A stretch of DNA of 8,426 bases from contig CAZRHJ010000061.1 in NCBI GenBank assembly GCA_964600025.1, forward strand, positions 1 to 8,426. The letters run 5' to 3'. Position numbers and translations under genes: made by a program. This DNA comes from JADFUS01 sp964600025 (GTDB lineage: Bacteria > Bacteroidota > Bacteroidia > Bacteroidales > Rikenellaceae). A model generated the notes under the pieces. It was not told where the DNA came from, searched no databases, and saw nothing but the letters and a program-made list of their open reading frames with translations. Of the stretch, positions 1-5,771 are shown one piece after another. Positions within the stretch are counted from its first letter, which is position 1. Each line of letters begins with the position of its first letter.

Positions 1-53
1 CATCGGCGAAATAGACAAGATAGGCGAGTTTCGTTTTTAGCGGACAGTACTAA
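1..53. repeat. Dispersed palindromic repeat, copy 1 (right half only)
   Basis: This is the right arm of a repeat that recurs at 743-878, 4441-4559 and 8374-8426. It begins at CATCGG, runs through ATAGACAAGATAGGCGAGTT and ends with the conserved outer end TTTTTAGCGGACAGTACTAA. The reverse complement matches the left arm of copies 3 and 4 nearly base for base. The window starts inside the element, so its left arm and central core are missing. A T-rich tract (34-38) follows the arm, as expected for a terminator reading rightward. Any gene it served lies to the left and is not visible. Confidence 0.9.
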
Positions 54-104
54 TTGCTTTTAAAATTTTTGTCGGATAGTAATAGTTTTTTTAATAAAAT
101 AAGC

Positions 105-112
105 TATATTTG
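105..112 (+). promoter_or_regulatory. Bacteroidota -7 box, probable lspA promoter
   Basis: TATATTTG matches the Bacteroidota -7 consensus TAnnTTTG exactly and lies 17 bases before the lspA start. No TTTG sits at the usual distance upstream; the nearest, at 68-71, is about 33 bases away. The -33 part is therefore weak or missing. The predicted leader is only about 10 bases long. Confidence 0.5.
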
Positions 113-129
113 TAATCAAATTTAATAAT

Positions 130-735
130 ATGAAAAATAAAAAGTTTGTTATAATATTTATATTGTCTTTATTGATTATCGACCAAGTTGTGAAAGTTTG
201 GATAAAAACTAATATGACTATAGGCGAGAGTATTATGGTGTTTGGAGATTGGTTTCAAATTAAATTTATTGAGAATAAAGGGGCAGCTTATGGTTTTGAG
301 TTTGGCGGAGAAATGGGTAAATTGTTTCTTTCATTGGTTAGAATTGTAATGATTGGGGCTTTGGTTTATTATATTAATAAACTACTTAAACACAAAACTA
401 AAATTGGAGTGATTATTGGTCTATCATTAATTTTGTGTGGTGCATTAGGTAACTTGTTTGATAGTATATTTTATGGAGTCCTGTTTTCGGAATCTACTCC
501 GTGGCAAGTTGCTCAATTTTTGCCAGAGGGTGGTGGCTATGCCACTTGGTTGCACGGAAGCGTTGTAGATATGCTTTATTTTCCTATTTACAATACAACT
601 CTGCCCGATTGGTTTCCATTTGGTGCAGGTGAGCCTTATACTTTTTTTAGCCCTATTTTTAATATTGCGGATTCCTATATAACTATTGGGGCAGCATATT
701 TGATTTTGTTTAATAGGAATGAAATATTTAAGTAG
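130..735 (+). CDS. lspA: Lipoprotein signal peptidase (signal peptidase II)
   Basis: LspA is an inner-membrane aspartic protease that removes the signal peptide from prolipoproteins after the cysteine has been lipidated. The family boxes appear in order: a first membrane helix ending in IIDQVVK (D18), ENKGAAYG (N49), GALGNLFDS (N108, D111), VVDML with catalytic D147, and FNIADSYI with catalytic D181. At 201 residues it is longer than the roughly 165-residue proteobacterial enzymes. The extra length lies between GALGN and VVDML (about 112-143) and between VVDML and FNIAD (about 152-173). I recall both insertions as typical of Bacteroidota. The usual 'DR' of the GNxxDR box is 'DS' here, also a lineage trait as far as I know. 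The start at 130 puts a short K-rich tail before the first helix and follows a -7 box. The gene is transcribed alone and converges on the permease gene across a palindromic repeat. Confidence 0.96.
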   Translation: MKNKKFVIIFILSLLIIDQVVKVWIKTNMTIGESIMVFGDWFQIKFIENKGAAYGFEFGGEMGKLFLSLVRIVMIGALVYYINKLLKHKTKIGVIIGLSLILCGALGNLFDSIFYGVLFSESTPWQVAQFLPEGGGYATWLHGSVVDMLYFPIYNTTLPDWFPFGAGEPYTFFSPIFNIADSYITIGAAYLILFNRNEIFK

Positions 736-742
736 AATTATA

Positions 743-878
743 TAGTTTACTAAAAACAAAACTCGCCTATCTTGTATATTTCGCAGGTACTCTGCTTCAC
801 GTACACCAGTACGCTACGTTATGAGCATCGGTGAAATATACAAGATAGGCGAGTTTCGGTTTTAGCTGACAATACTAA
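743..878. repeat. Dispersed palindromic repeat, copy 2 (both arms), between convergent genes
   Basis: This is the only copy with two intact main arms. Positions 759-782 and 833-856 are perfect 24-base inverted repeats around a 50-base centre. The centre holds the core hairpin CGTAC-ACCA-GTACG and the conserved right-inner segment ACGTTATGAGCATCGGT. The matching left-inner segment seen in copy 3 is replaced by a different sequence containing a small hairpin, GCAG-GTACT-CTGC. The right outer end (861-878) matches the ends of copies 1 and 4; the left outer end is shortened. The element starts 8 bases after the lspA stop and ends 5 bases before the permease stop. It occupies nearly the whole convergent gap. 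Read leftward, the stem is followed by TTTTGTTTTTAG, a terminator-like U-tract. Confidence 0.93.
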
Positions 879-882
879 AAAA

Positions 883-2064
883 TTATTTTTTGTCTGGTAG
901 TATAAGATTTAAAAATACACCTACCACTGAGGCTAAGCCAATACCTGCAAGAGAAAATGAACCGATAGAAAGAACTGCACCTCCAAGTCCTGTTGTAAGA
1001 ATTATTGAGGCAATAATAATATTTCGAGTTTTGCTCATATCTACTTTGTTTTGTATCATATTGCCAACTCCTACGCTTGCGATTGTGCCAAATAAAAGTA
1101 GCATAATCCCACCTAAAACGGGCGAAGGAATAGATTTTAGTAATGCACTTGTTTTGCCTATCAATGAGAATATAATAGCAGCTATTGCAGAAATTCTTAG
1201 AATCATTGGATTTGTCATTTTTGTTAATGAAACTGCACCAGTAACTTCTGAATATGTAGTTACGGGAGGGCCTCCAATAAAGCCAGAGAACATACACGCA
1301 ACTCCGTCGCCTATCATAGTTCGGTGAAGTCCCGGTTTTTTTACAAAATCTTTTTCTGCTACACTACAAATAGTGTAAATATCTCCAATATGTTCGATAA
1401 TTGGTGCTATGGCTATTGGTAGCATAAACAAAATTGCTTCGAGAGAAAATTCTATTTGAACCAGATTAGGTAATTCAAACCAAGCTGCTTCGGCAAGTGG
1501 AGTGAAATCTATATCAATTAAAAAAAGACTAAATATATATCCTACGACAATTCCTGCAAGGATAGGAAGAAGTTTGACCATTCCTTTGCCATATACCAAA
1601 AATAGTATTGAAGTGGCAAGAGATACACTTGCAATTAACCAATTTTCTTTTGCCATATTCACAGCATTTGGAGCAAGTGAAAGTCCTATAAGCATAATAA
1701 TTGGCCCAATTACGATAGGTGGAAATAGTTTTTGAATGATTTTTATGCCTTTCCAACGCACAATGCTGCCGATTAGTATGTACACCAAACCTACTGCAAC
1801 TATGCCCGACATTGTGGCAGGAAGTCCGTATAGCTTTGATGATGCAATTATTGGGGCAATAAACGCAAAGCTACTTCCCAAAAAGATTGGAACTTGCCCT
1901 TTTGTGATTAAGTGGAAAATTAGAGTGCCAACACCAGCACAAAGCAGTGCAGTAGTTGGGTCCATTCCGATAAGAAGAGGAACTATCACAATAGCACTAA
2001 ATGCAACAAAAAGAAATTGTATGCCAATTAGTGTTTGTTTTAGTCTAAAAAGAATGTTGAACAT
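883..2064 (-). CDS. uraA: NCS2-family uracil/xanthine permease (UraA-like)
   Basis: This is a proton-coupled nucleobase importer of the inner membrane, belonging to the nucleobase:cation symporter-2 family. The 393-residue protein is hydrophobic throughout, consistent with the family's 14-segment fold. The motif GSSFAFIAPI (63-72) corresponds to the substrate-site segment of E. coli UraA. EHIGD (224-228), KPGLHRTMIGDG (243-254) and PPVTTYSEVTG (266-276) follow in the expected order. E224 and E273 match the two glutamates that bind uracil in UraA. The third UraA ligand, the His of EHIGH, is Asp here (D228). I recall EHIGD as common in other pyrimidine and purine permeases, so uracil is the best guess but xanthine is possible. 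The start at 2064 is supported by a TATCTTTG box 25 bases upstream. A terminator separates it from the preceding gene on the same strand, so it is probably transcribed alone. Confidence 0.92.
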   Translation of the reverse strand: MFNILFRLKQTLIGIQFLFVAFSAIVIVPLLIGMDPTTALLCAGVGTLIFHLITKGQVPIFLGSSFAFIAPIIASSKLYGLPATMSGIVAVGLVYILIGSIVRWKGIKIIQKLFPPIVIGPIIMLIGLSLAPNAVNMAKENWLIASVSLATSILFLVYGKGMVKLLPILAGIVVGYIFSLFLIDIDFTPLAEAAWFELPNLVQIEFSLEAILFMLPIAIAPIIEHIGDIYTICSVAEKDFVKKPGLHRTMIGDGVACMFSGFIGGPPVTTYSEVTGAVSLTKMTNPMILRISAIAAIIFSLIGKTSALLKSIPSPVLGGIMLLLFGTIASVGVGNMIQNKVDMSKTRNIIIASIILTTGLGGAVLSIGSFSLAGIGLASVVGVFLNLILPDKK

Positions 2065-2088
2065 ATTTGGTTTTGATTAAAATTCTCA

Positions 2089-2096
2089 CAAAGATA
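2089..2096 (-). promoter_or_regulatory. Bacteroidota -7 box, probable permease promoter
   Basis: Read on the minus strand this is TATCTTTG, an exact TAnnTTTG match 24 bases upstream of the permease start. I see no clear TTTG at the expected -33 distance. It lies downstream of the terminator at 2115-2154, so it would give the permease its own transcript. Confidence 0.5.
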
Positions 2097-2114
2097 ATAT
2101 AATTGGTTGTTTTA

Positions 2115-2154
2115 TAAAAAAAATAAACCCTGTAAAGCTAAAACTTTACAGGGT
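2115..2154 (-). terminator. Rho-independent terminator after the DHS-like gene
   Basis: CCCTGTAAAG (2128-2137) and CTTTACAGGG (2144-2153) form a perfect 10-bp stem with a 6-base loop, extended by one further A-T pair. On the minus strand the stem is followed by TTTATTTTTTTTATA, a strong U-tract. It begins about 20 bases after the stop of the DHS-like gene and ends that transcript before the permease promoter. Confidence 0.9.
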
Positions 2155-2175
2155 ATTATATTTAAAAGTAGATTA

Positions 2176-3150
2176 TTACCAACCAAGAACGTAACCAAAC
2201 AATAGTGGAGCAACAATAGTTGCATCACTTTCTACGACAAATTTTGGAGTGTCAATATCTAATTTTCCCCAAGTGATTTTTTCGTTTGGAACTGCACCAG
2301 AATATGAACCATAAGAAGTTGTAGAGTCTGAAATTTGGCAGAAATATTTCCACAATGGAACGTCAGTCCATTCAAGGTCTTGTGCCATCATTGGAACTAC
2401 ACAAATAGGGAAATCCCCAGCAGTACCACCACCAATTTGGAAGAAACCAACACCTTTGCCACCTGAATTAGCACGATACCACTCAGTCAAGAAAATCATT
2501 GTTTCGATACCATTTTTAACCAAGTTTGGATTGAATTCGCCTTTGATACAGTGTGCAGTAAAGATATTACCAGTTGTACTGTCTTCCCAAGCAGGAACTA
2601 CGATAGGAATGTTTTTTTCGCAAGCAGCAAGTACCCAGCTATCTTTTGGGTCAATCTCATAGTATTGTTCCAAAACACCGCTACGAAGAAGTTTGTACAT
2701 AAACTCGTAAGGCAAATATCTTTCGCCTTTGTCAGCAGCATCTTTCCAAACATCAACAAGGTGTTTTTCTAATCTACGGAAAGCCTCTTCTTCTGGAATA
2801 CAAGTGTCTGTAACACGGTTCATATGATTGTCCAAAAGCTCTTTTTCTTGCTCTGGTGTAAGATCTCTGTAACCCGGTACACGTTTGTAGTGAGAGTGAG
2901 CAACAAGGTTCATAATATCTTCTTCAAGGTTGTTAGCCGAGCAAGAAATGATATGTATCTTGTCTTGACGAATCATCTCTGCCAACGATAAACCAAGTTC
3001 GGCTGTACTCATTGCACCAGCCATAGCCAACATCATTTTACCACCGTCTTTTAGTTGGTCTTCGTAGCCTTTTGCAGCATCTACCAATGCGGCAGAGTTG
3101 AAGTGACGATAATGATGAGTGATGAATTGTGAAATAGGTCCTTTTTCCAT
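2176..3150 (-). CDS. Deoxyhypusine-synthase-family protein without the catalytic lysine
   Basis: The 324-residue protein has the deoxyhypusine synthase (DHS) NAD-binding fold. AMAGAMSTAELGLSLAEMI (42-60) followed by SANNLEEDIM (71-80) aligns with the eukaryotic TSNLISSG...EEDLI region. IPIVVPAWEDSTTGNI (181-196) corresponds to the SPALTDGSLGDM region. The C-terminal half shows IGGGTAGDFPICV (239-251), ITWGKLDIDTPKFVVESDATIVAPLL and the end of the fold. In true DHS the motif is GGGxVKHH, whose Lys forms the covalent intermediate with the aminobutyl group. Here that position falls on Gly or Asp (245-246), so protein modification by the standard mechanism is unlikely, and bacteria have no eIF5A substrate. 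As I recall, Bacteroidota homologues share this form and are often annotated only by family. A role in polyamine metabolism is plausible but unproven; no polyamine gene is adjacent. The start at 3150 fits the divergent promoter. Confidence 0.85.
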   Translation of the reverse strand: MEKGPISQFITHHYRHFNSAALVDAAKGYEDQLKDGGKMMLAMAGAMSTAELGLSLAEMIRQDKIHIISCSANNLEEDIMNLVAHSHYKRVPGYRDLTPEQEKELLDNHMNRVTDTCIPEEEAFRRLEKHLVDVWKDAADKGERYLPYEFMYKLLRSGVLEQYYEIDPKDSWVLAACEKNIPIVVPAWEDSTTGNIFTAHCIKGEFNPNLVKNGIETMIFLTEWYRANSGGKGVGFFQIGGGTAGDFPICVVPMMAQDLEWTDVPLWKYFCQISDSTTSYGSYSGAVPNEKITWGKLDIDTPKFVVESDATIVAPLLFGYVLGW

Positions 3151-3197
3151 TTTTTCTATTTTTGTTAATTATACGTTTTTTCTGTCTTTATATTCTA

Positions 3198-3231
3198 CAA
3201 AAGTATATATTTTTTTTGATACTTAATCAAA
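3198..3231 (-). promoter_or_regulatory. Promoter of the DHS-like gene (minus strand)
   Basis: On the minus strand a TTTG (3231-3228) is followed after 22 bases by TACTTTTG (3205-3198), which fits TAnnTTTG. The box ends 47 bases upstream of the start codon at 3150. It is interleaved with the plus-strand promoter at 3215-3246. Confidence 0.55.
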
Positions 3232-3232
3232 A
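3214..3232. promoter_or_regulatory. Perfect inverted repeat carrying both divergent -33 boxes (possible operator)
   Basis: TTTTGAT-ACTTA-ATCAAAA is a 7-bp perfect inverted repeat with a 5-base spacer. Its left half contains the plus-strand -33 TTTG (3215-3218) and its right half contains the minus-strand -33 CAAA (3228-3231). The symmetry could be an operator for a dimeric regulator, or simply the result of two -33 boxes facing each other in an AT-rich gap. No regulator gene is present nearby. Confidence 0.4.
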
Positions 3233-3246
3233 TATTTTTACATTTG
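3215..3246 (+). promoter_or_regulatory. Promoter of the PatB/MalY-type gene
   Basis: TTTG (3215-3218), a 20-base spacer and TACATTTG (3239-3246) match the Bacteroidota sigma consensus TTTG-N19-21-TAnnTTTG exactly. Transcription would begin near 3252, giving a leader of roughly 16 bases before the ATG at 3268. Confidence 0.75.
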
Positions 3247-3267
3247 TGGTATATAAAAATATAAGAT

Positions 3268-4434
3268 ATGACAAATTTTGATAATATTGTAGAACGCAAA
3301 GGTAGTAACTGTTACAAATACGACCTTTTGAATGATTTTTTTGGCTCAGATGATATGATGCCATTATGGGTAGCTGATACAGATTTTGAATGTCCAGATT
3401 TTGTGATTAATGCAATTTCTAATCGTTTGACTTTCTCTAATTTGGGATACTCATTCCGTAGTGATAACTATTATAATGCTATTATCTCGTGGGTTGAGAA
3501 ACGCAATAATTGGACTGTAAAAAAAGAATGGTTGGACTTCTGCCCCGGGGTGGTTGCTGGTTTGGCTTTTGGTATGAATGCCTTTACGCAAGAGGGAGAT
3601 GGAGTATTAATCCAAACACCTGTTTATCCTCCGTTTTTTGATATTGTTAGACGTAATAATCGCAAATTATTAGAAAATCCATTGATGCTTGTCGATGGTA
3701 AATGGCAAATTGATTTTGAGGATTTTGAAGCAAAAATCAAAGAGGCAAAAGTGTTTTTGATGTGCAACCCTCACAACCCAAGTGGTAGAGTGTTTACTAA
3801 GGAAGAGTTGCTTCGTATGGGTGAACTATGTTTGAAATATGGTGTTAAAATTATTTCTGATGAAATACACTCAGATTTAATCTACTATGGTAACAAACAT
3901 ATTCATATTGGTTCGCTTTCACAACAGTTGGCAGATATTTCTATATCAATAATCTCTCCGAGCAAGACTTTTAATATAGCATCTCTTTATACTTCTGTGG
4001 TGATTGCTCCTAATGCAGAGTTGCACGAAAAATTCAAAAATGAAGCTATGAAATTCCATATTGATAATGGAAATGAATTAGGTGCAAGAGCTTTGGAGTC
4101 AGCTTATACGCAAGGCTCGCAGTGGGTAGATAAATTAAACGCATATATCCAATCTAATTTAGACTATGTGGTGGATTATATTGGTGCTAATATGCCAAAA
4201 ATCAAAGCATATCGTCCTGAGGCTACATTCTTGTTGTGGTTGGATTTGAGCGAAATTTCAACTTCCAAAGAAGTACTTTGCGATTTTATGTACAAAAAAG
4301 CAAAATTAGCTTTGAACTATGGTGCAGATTACGGAGTGAATGGCGAGGGTTATATGCGACTAAATGTAGGTACATCTCGTGCTATGCTCCAACAAGCTAT
4401 GGTTCAACTTCAAGAGGCTTACGATAAATTATAG
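3268..4434 (+). CDS. patB: PatB/MalY-type PLP-dependent aminotransferase / C-S lyase
   Basis: This is a cytosolic fold-type I PLP enzyme of the MalY/PatB class. Members usually cleave cystathionine or cysteine conjugates (beta C-S lyase), and some act as aminotransferases. Landmarks in its 388 residues are DMMPLWVADTDFECP (29-43), the family's substrate-side N-terminal segment; LGYSF (59-63); FCPGVVAGL (91-99); QTPVYPPFF (116-124); CNPHNPSGRVF (166-176); ISDEIHSDL (196-204) with the PLP-ring Asp at 198; SPSKTFNIA (230-238) with the Schiff-base Lys K233; and YMRLNVGTSRAML (362-374), where R364 should bind the substrate carboxylate. The length is normal for the family. The start follows a consensus promoter. 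The gene ends in tandem TAG TAG stops, and a palindromic repeat begins 6 bases later. Cystathionine beta-lyase activity is the likely role, but the exact substrate cannot be read from sequence. Confidence 0.9.
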   Translation: MTNFDNIVERKGSNCYKYDLLNDFFGSDDMMPLWVADTDFECPDFVINAISNRLTFSNLGYSFRSDNYYNAIISWVEKRNNWTVKKEWLDFCPGVVAGLAFGMNAFTQEGDGVLIQTPVYPPFFDIVRRNNRKLLENPLMLVDGKWQIDFEDFEAKIKEAKVFLMCNPHNPSGRVFTKEELLRMGELCLKYGVKIISDEIHSDLIYYGNKHIHIGSLSQQLADISISIISPSKTFNIASLYTSVVIAPNAELHEKFKNEAMKFHIDNGNELGARALESAYTQGSQWVDKLNAYIQSNLDYVVDYIGANMPKIKAYRPEATFLLWLDLSEISTSKEVLCDFMYKKAKLALNYGADYGVNGEGYMRLNVGTSRAMLQQAMVQLQEAYDKL

Positions 4435-4440
4435 TAGGTG

Positions 4441-4559
4441 TTATTAATGTCCGCTAAAAAACTAAACTCGCCTATCTTGTCTATTTCACCGATGCTCATA
4501 ACTCACGTACGCCAGTACGCTACGTTATATATGCAAAATAACCTAAGAGATCCGAGTTT
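4441..4559. repeat. Dispersed palindromic repeat, copy 3 (right arm decayed)
   Basis: The left side is well preserved: an outer end close to the consensus (4441-4460), the main arm from AAACTCG (4464-4470) to CTATTTCACCGATG, then GCTCATAAC and the core CGTAC-GCCA-GTACG (4506-4519), followed by CTACGTTAT. The right arm is degraded. Only GTTAT (4524-4528), which pairs with ATAAC (4498-4502), and CGAGTTT (4553-4559), which pairs with the left AAACTCG, remain clear. The asymmetric core has the same orientation as copy 2. It lies directly after the PatB/MalY-type gene and before the nuclease gene. The remaining gap, 4560-4708, is AT-rich and otherwise featureless apart from the promoter noted near 4672. 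Confidence 0.88.
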
Positions 4560-4671
4560 ATTGGGAGCTTGTAAGATTTCTGAAAGATAAAAAATTTAAA
4601 AATTATTTTTCCACGCCCTCACAAATTAAAACACTGTAATATATTATCGCTTAATCCATTACAATAATTTT

Positions 4672-4701
4672 TTTGATACTTACCAGATAGCAATATTTTA
4701 G
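4672..4701 (+). promoter_or_regulatory. Possible nuclease promoter with almost no leader
   Basis: TTTG (4672-4675), an 18-base spacer and TATTTTAG (4694-4701) approximate TTTG / TAnnTTTG with one mismatch in the -7 box. Transcription would begin around 4706-4709, at or just before the ATG, so the mRNA could be leaderless. The 15-base upstream element TTTTTTTGATACTTA (4668-4682) is identical to one in the PatB promoter (3211-3225). Confidence 0.4.
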
Positions 4702-4708
4702 TATTATA

Positions 4709-5551
4709 ATGGCAAAAAAGAAAAAACGAACAAAATCAAACAAAATTTCATTGCTAACGGTAGTTATACTGTTAGTGATGTTTTGTTCTTACTCTTCGTT
4801 GGAGGTGTTTGGAGGATTGTTTTGGAAACCTATCAAGTACAAAACCTATATACCCAATTTGGAACTCCCATATATTAAAGATTCGAGCCATTATGTGGTA
4901 AATCAAAAGGGTAGATTTTCGTATATGTATTCTCCACAGCACAAGCAGTCTTTGTGGGTGGCTTATATGCTTACAAAATCCGATTTGAAAGGCAAACGAG
5001 TGAAACGCTCAGATGATTTTCGTCCAGACCCTATTGTTTTGGCAAAAGGTTGGAAAAGTAGTAACAAGCAAGATTACTATAAAAGTTCGTTTGATAGAGG
5101 GCATTTGTTGCCTTCTGCCGATAGGGCTAAAAATAGAACGGAGAATGAAGAAACATTTATTTTGTCGAACATATCTCCGCAGAAAGCTGTATTGAATAGG
5201 AATATTTGGCGTGAACTTGAAACGCAAGTTCGTGAGTGGGCAAACAAATATGACACTTTGTATATTGTTACAGGTGGAGTACTTTATGACGAAAAACTGG
5301 GTTATATTGGTAAAAACAAAGTTAGTATTCCAAACAGTTTTTTCAAAGTTGTGATGTCTGTAAAAAATGGGGAATATAATTCGATTGGTTTTGTAATCCC
5401 TAACAAAACTACTTTGAAAAGTGATTTTATGAATTATTCAATGAGTGTGGATAAGGTTGAAAAAATATCAAAATTGGATTTTTATAATAATCTGCCCAAT
5501 AGAATAGAGCGTAAAGTAGAAAAAAAAGTAAATAAAATATATTGGAAATAA
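4709..5551 (+). CDS. DNA/RNA non-specific endonuclease (NucA/NUC1, beta-beta-alpha-metal), membrane-anchored or secreted
   Basis: This metal-dependent nuclease cuts single- and double-stranded DNA and RNA. The signature DRGHLLPSADR spans 129-139, with R130 and general-base H132. It is followed by ETFILSNISPQKAVLNRNIWRELE (148-171). N154, the metal ligand N163 and E171 keep the 9- and 8-residue spacing of Serratia nuclease N110, N119 and E127, so the active site appears complete. The N-terminus is a very basic AKKKKRTKSNK followed by a hydrophobic stretch (about 13-30). It can be a signal peptide or an uncleaved anchor; there is no clear lipobox or cleavage site. The catalytic domain would thus lie outside the cytoplasm, consistent with a scavenging or surface role and with self-protection. 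No immunity or inhibitor gene is next to it. The tail is lysine-rich (268-280). At 280 residues it is a usual length. Confidence 0.93.
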   Translation: MAKKKKRTKSNKISLLTVVILLVMFCSYSSLEVFGGLFWKPIKYKTYIPNLELPYIKDSSHYVVNQKGRFSYMYSPQHKQSLWVAYMLTKSDLKGKRVKRSDDFRPDPIVLAKGWKSSNKQDYYKSSFDRGHLLPSADRAKNRTENEETFILSNISPQKAVLNRNIWRELETQVREWANKYDTLYIVTGGVLYDEKLGYIGKNKVSIPNSFFKVVMSVKNGEYNSIGFVIPNKTTLKSDFMNYSMSVDKVEKISKLDFYNNLPNRIERKVEKKVNKIYWK

Positions 5552-5662
5552 TATTCTTATTCCAAAAAAATAATATAGAAAATTTGATGAATTATTATTT
5601 ATGAGGGCTTAAAATATTGATAGTTAGTAAAAAAATATACTAATTTGATAAGAAAATAATTT

Positions 5663-5689
5663 TTTGATAAATAATTTTTACTATATTTG
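5663..5689 (+). promoter_or_regulatory. HU gene promoter
   Basis: TATATTTG (5682-5689) is an exact -7 match. The nearest upstream TTTG (5663-5666) is only 15 bases away, shorter than the usual 19-21. Transcription would begin near 5695, giving an unusually long leader of about 75 bases for this window. Confidence 0.6.
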
Positions 5690-5692
5690 CAG

Positions 5693-5713
5693 TGTCGGAG
5701 TAGTTTACCGACG
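5693..5713 (+). promoter_or_regulatory. Hairpin at the 5' end of the HU leader
   Basis: GTCGG (5694-5698) pairs with CCGAC (5708-5712) across a 9-base loop, with a possible closing G-U pair. It lies almost exactly at the predicted transcript start, where a hairpin could slow RNA decay or affect translation. The remaining leader (5714-5771) is A/T-rich and unstructured to the eye, with a poly-A stretch just before the ATG. It resembles no riboswitch I know. Confidence 0.4.
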
Positions 5714-5771
5714 AAGTTATTAAAGTTTTAAGTCCAGATTTATAATTTTTAACATCTTAAAAACAAAAAAA

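Noticed and set aside
743..878. Repeat copies considered as a CRISPR array, tRNA gene or riboswitch
   Set aside because: Copies are kilobases apart, lie at gene 3' ends and lack regular spacers. The fold is a simple long hairpin with no tRNA arms or known aptamer core.
890..1327. Plus-strand open frame opposite the permease (145 codons), with others at 1502-1735 and 1736-2080
   Set aside because: These are antisense shadows of the permease, whose family motifs are unmistakable on the minus strand. Their translations show no recognisable domain and they have no promoters.
4709..5551. Nuclease as a toxin of a toxin-immunity or defence system
   Set aside because: It has a complete NucA active site and an N-terminal export signal, but no delivery domain, immunity gene or defence neighbour. 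A general secreted or surface nuclease is simpler.
5542..5565. Hairpin TTGGAA/TTCCAA overlapping the nuclease stop, considered as a terminator
   Set aside because: The stem has a bulge, is AT-rich and is followed by an A-run rather than a T-run on the coding strand. The nuclease terminator is therefore not identified.
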